Shown here piece by piece: positions 61,309 to 64,000 of a stretch of DNA of 64,000 nucleotides. Position 1 is the first letter of the stretch. Each line of letters starts with the position of its first letter. The notes under the pieces were generated by a model. That model saw only the letters and a program-made list of their open reading frames with translations, ran no database searches and was not told the origin of the DNA. Position numbers and translations under genes: made by a program. This DNA is from Bradyrhizobium australiense (GTDB lineage Bacteria; Pseudomonadota; Alphaproteobacteria; Rhizobiales; Xanthobacteraceae), in NCBI RefSeq assembly GCF_013114825.1, contig NZ_JAAVLX010000001.1:496001-560000 (forward strand), in the 5' to 3' direction.

Positions 61309-62175
61309 ATGATGCGCATGCAGCCACATTCCGAATTTCAGGGCACGCTGGTTCCGGGCTTCGCCGCGCCGATTGCCATCGAGCTCTCGGAAGCCTCCGT
61401 TACGTTCGGCCGCGGCGCTCGCGCCGTGCCGGCGCTGTCCATGACGACGCTGCGGATCGCCGATGGCGAGTTCGTCGCGCTGGTCGGTCCTTCGGGCTGC
61501 GGCAAGTCGACCATTCTGCGGCTGGTGAGTGGTCTCGTGCAGCCGACATCAGGCGTTGTCATTGTCGGCGGCCGGGAAGTCGCCGCCCGCGCCTTGCGCG
61601 TCGGCATGGCGTTTCAGAATCCGACCATGCTGCCGTGGATGTCGATCGAGCGGAACATCATGCTGCCGCTCAAGATCGTCGAGCCGTTCCGCTCGCAATT
61701 CCGAAAACTGCGCAAGACCGAATTCCGCGACAAGGCCAACGCGCTGCTGGAGCAGGTCGGCCTCAAGGGTTTTGCCAACCGCTACCCCTGGCAGCTCTCC
61801 GGCGGCATGCTTCAGCGCGCGAATCTGTGCCGCGCGCTGATCCACGAGCCGCGCATGCTGCTGCTCGATGAGCCTTTCGGCGCGCTCGACCAGTTCACGC
61901 GCGAAGAGCTGTGGTCGATCCTGCAGGATCTCTGGATCGCCCACAGGCCGACCGTGCTCTTGGTGACCCATGATCTGCGCGAGGCCGCATTCCTCGGCAG
62001 CCGCATCTGCGTGATGAGCGCGCGTCCGGGCCGCATCCTTGACGACAGTCGCGTCGACTTCGCCCGTCCGCGCACCGTCGCCATGACCTTCGAGCCCGAT
62101 TTCGTCGCGCTCAACCAAAAACTCCGCGCCTTCATCGTCGATGCCCGCACCGCCTCAGCACAGGGAGCGGCCTGA
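61309..62175 (+). CDS. ABC transporter ATPase, SsuB/TauB-like
   Basis: ATPase of 288 residues, starting at one of three close ATGs (61309, 61312, 61318); the long open frame upstream is not coding. Walker [20 protein letters not shown] near residue 63; Q-loop: VGMAFQNPTMLPWMSI near 100; signature: LSGGMLQRANLCRALI near 163; Walker B: RMLLLDEPFGALDQF near 183; H-loop: VLLVTHDLREAAFLG near 216. Operon with SsuC-like permease (2-bp gap) and SsuA/NMT1-like binding protein. Confidence 0.92.
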   Translation: MMRMQPHSEFQGTLVPGFAAPIAIELSEASVTFGRGARAVPALSMTTLRIADGEFVALVGPSGCGKSTILRLVSGLVQPTSGVVIVGGREVAARALRVGMAFQNPTMLPWMSIERNIMLPLKIVEPFRSQFRKLRKTEFRDKANALLEQVGLKGFANRYPWQLSGGMLQRANLCRALIHEPRMLLLDEPFGALDQFTREELWSILQDLWIAHRPTVLLVTHDLREAAFLGSRICVMSARPGRILDDSRVDFARPRTVAMTFEPDFVALNQKLRAFIVDARTASAQGAA

Positions 62176-62177
62176 CC

Positions 62178-62954
62178 ATGCCCGATCTCGATTACCGCCA
62201 AAAGGTCTGGTCGGCGGCACTGATCATGCTGTTCTTCGTCGCCTGGGAATTGTTCTGCCTCGTGACAGGCATGTCCGACCTGGTGCTGCCGCGTCCGTCG
62301 CAGGTGTTCGTCACGCTGTTCGAGAAATTCCCGATCCTGTGGCCGCATATCCTGCAGACGCTGGCGACGACGATGATCGGATTTGTCCTTGGTGTCGGCC
62401 TCGGCGTTGTGTTGGGCGCTGTCATTGGCGTCTCAAAGACCGCCTATGATACCGCCTATCCGCTGCTCGTCGGCTTCTCCTCGATCCCGAAAGTCGCCGT
62501 CGTGCCGATCTTCGTCTTGTGGTTCGGCTCCGGCACGGTGCCGGCGGTGCTGACCGCGCTCTCGATCTGCTTCTTCCCGATCGTCGTCAACATCGCGACG
62601 GGACTGGCGACCACCGAACCGGAACTCGAAGACGTGCTAAAAGCGCTCGGCGCCAGCAAGTTCGACATTCTCTGGAACGTCGGGCTGCCTCGCACCATGC
62701 CGTTCTTCTTTGCATCGCTGAAGGTCGCGATCTCCTACGCCTTTGTCGGCGCGGTGCTGTCGGAAACTGTCGCCTCGAACCGCGGCATCGGCAACGTCAT
62801 GATGACGGCGTCCTCGAATTTCAACGTGCCCTTGGTCTTCGCGGGGCTATTCGTGCTCGCCGGCCTCGGCGTCGCGCTCTACGTGATCTTTTCGGTAATC
62901 GAGGGCCGCATCACCGGCTGGGCCACCCGCAAGAGCGATGTGATCGCGACGTGA
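62178..62954 (+). CDS. ABC transporter permease, SsuC/TauC-like
   Basis: Permease of 258 residues with six hydrophobic segments. Signatures: LVLPRPSQVFVTLFEKFPIL near residue 34, FVLGVGLGVVLGAVIGV near 74, LVGFSSIPKVAVVPIFVLWF near 95 and the coupling loop TEPELEDVLKALGASKFDIL near 146. The binding-protein gene follows after 46 bp. The family imports sulfonates, taurine, nitrate, thiamin precursors or related anions and pyrimidines. Confidence 0.92.
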   Translation: MPDLDYRQKVWSAALIMLFFVAWELFCLVTGMSDLVLPRPSQVFVTLFEKFPILWPHILQTLATTMIGFVLGVGLGVVLGAVIGVSKTAYDTAYPLLVGFSSIPKVAVVPIFVLWFGSGTVPAVLTALSICFFPIVVNIATGLATTEPELEDVLKALGASKFDILWNVGLPRTMPFFFASLKVAISYAFVGAVLSETVASNRGIGNVMMTASSNFNVPLVFAGLFVLAGLGVALYVIFSVIEGRITGWATRKSDVIAT

Positions 62955-63000
62955 AAGTTTTTGCGACCCGTTATCCACCCCTTATCGAGGAGAACAAGAT

Positions 63001-64000
63001 GTTAGCCAGAGTAAGCGCCGCGCTGTTGGGAATTGCCTTGTTCGCCGGCGCCGCCGGCGCCCAGGAAACGACGATCAAGTTCACGCTGGGCTGGAAGACG
63101 CAGGGGTCCGACGCCGCGTTTTTCTATGCCAAGGACCACGGCTTCTTCAAGGAAGAAGGGCTGAACGTCGTGATCGACCAGGGCGAGGGCTCCGGTGCGA
63201 CGGTGACGCGCATCATGTCGGGGGCCTATGATGCCGGCTTCGGCGATGTCAATGCCATCATCCAGAACGCCTCGACTAAGCCGCAGGACGCGCCGGTGAT
63301 GGTCTACATGATTTGGAACCAGCCGCCGTTTGCGATCGTCACCAAGAAGACCAGCGGCATCAACACCATCAAGGACTTTGAGGGCCACACGCTCGGCGGC
63401 GCGCAGGGCACGCCGACCACGCGGCTATTGCCGGTGTTTGCGCAAAAGAACAAGCTGGAGGGCGAGAAGATCAAGATCTCCAACATGGCGCCGAACCTGC
63501 AGGAGCCGATGCTGATCAAGGGCGACATCGACGCAGCGCTGGTGTTCAACATCACGAGCTACTTCAACCTGGTGCTGAACCGCCAGGATCCCGACAAGGA
63601 CTATAAATGGTTCTCGTTCGGCGACTATGGCCTCGATCTCTATTCCAATGGCGTAATGGTTTCGCGCAAGCTGCTGGCGTCCAATCCGAAGGTCGTCGCC
63701 GGCCTTGTTCGCGCCGTCAACAAGGCCATGATCGCGATCGCCAAGGATCAGAATGCGGGCATGAAGGCGGCGGTGAACTACGACAACCTCATCAATATCG
63801 AGGTCGAGAAGCGCCGCCTGCAGTTTTCCTTCGACAAGCTAATCGTCTCGCCCGAGATGAAGGAGATCGGCGTCGGCGACGTTAAGGACGACCGCATGGC
63901 CCGCGCCATCGGCATCATCGTCGAAGGCTACCAGCTCGCCCGCGCGCCGGCACCGTCGGAGATTTTCTCCCGCGAATTCCTGCCGCCGCGCGCGGAGCGG
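63001..64000 (+). CDS. ABC transporter binding protein (NMT1/SsuA-like), 3' end cut by window
   Basis: Open from ATG 63001 to the window edge, 333 residues visible. Signal peptide LARVSAALLGIALFAGAAGA then QETTIKFTLGWKTQG. Family pattern: AAFFYAKDHGFFKEEGLNVV near residue 38, GEGSGATVTRIMSGAYDAGF near 62, DVNAIIQNAS, then GHTLGGAQGTPTTRLLPVFA near 128 and KGDIDAALVFNITSYF near 174. NMT1/THI5-type binding proteins take pyrimidines, sulfonates or other small cyclic compounds. A ribosome-binding site GAGGAGAA is at 62989-62996. It may extend only a few more codons. Confidence 0.9.

Noticed and set aside
1..64000. tRNA, rRNA, CRISPR array, transposase, integrase or phage genes
   Set aside because: None seen on either strand; the repeated palindromes are intergenic elements of variable sequence, not regularly spaced direct repeats.

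Overview
The window is GC-rich DNA with dense accessory catabolism and transport genes and almost no housekeeping genes. Gene families, codon use and several families of long inverted-repeat intergenic elements suggest an alphaproteobacterium of the Bradyrhizobium/Nitrobacteraceae type. This assignment is an inference; no rRNA or tRNA is present to test it.

Layout. 1-6.8 kb: an aromatic/anthranilate-like catabolic patch (flavin monooxygenase cut by the window edge, cupin, LivK-type binding protein, MarR regulator, formamidase-like hydrolase, aryl-CoA ligase, RidA). 6.8-14.6 kb: a hexuronate/aldonate module (UxuB-type reductase, divergent GntR regulator, TRAP transporter DctPQM, idonate-type dehydrogenase, mannonate dehydratase). 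14.7-20.8 kb: HD hydrolase, SulP transporter without STAS domain, DUF2889 protein, quinone reductase, LLM monooxygenase, GntR regulator. 20.9-24.8 kb: a sugar-type ABC importer without an ATPase gene, followed by a shikimate-dehydrogenase-like gene. 25-26.1 kb: MscS-type channel. 26.2-32.4 kb: a urate-to-ureidoglycine route (DUF3830, PuuE allantoinase, UraD-UraH fusion, purine permease, urate oxidase, allantoate amidohydrolase). 32.4-36.6 kb: SnoaL-like protein, LysR regulator, isochorismatase-family amidase with an AzgA-type permease. 36.7-44.1 kb: VOC protein, amine oxidase-like flavoprotein and a complete Dpp-type ABC importer. 44.5-45.8 kb: HU protein and an atypical SDR. 46.1-49.0 kb: a decayed sulfonate-type ABC/acyl-CoA-dehydrogenase locus with deletions and frameshifts. 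49.2-51.5 kb: CmcJ/NvfI-like oxygenase and MFS transporter. 51.7-59.7 kb: hydantoinase/oxoprolinase HyuB-HyuA, LivK-type binding protein, enolase-superfamily dehydratase and AtzC/CodA-type amidohydrolase. 59.8-64 kb: NTF2-like protein, GntR regulator and a SsuABC/TauABC-like importer whose binding-protein gene runs off the window.

The common plan is a regulator, a high-affinity importer and two to four enzymes for one substrate. The purine block is the most complete: imported urate would be oxidised, hydrolysed and decarboxylated by the fused UraD-UraH protein, opened by PuuE, and deaminated by the allantoate amidohydrolase. The hexuronate block supplies import plus the reductase and dehydratase leading to 2-keto-3-deoxygluconate.

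I found no phage, plasmid, CRISPR or insertion-sequence gene. The less ordinary signals are the decayed ABC locus, an SDR that lacks its YxxxK pair, the ATPase-less importer, DUF3830 inside the urate operon, short gene tails left at two places, and several candidate operators. One motif is shared by two promoters about 1.4 kb apart.
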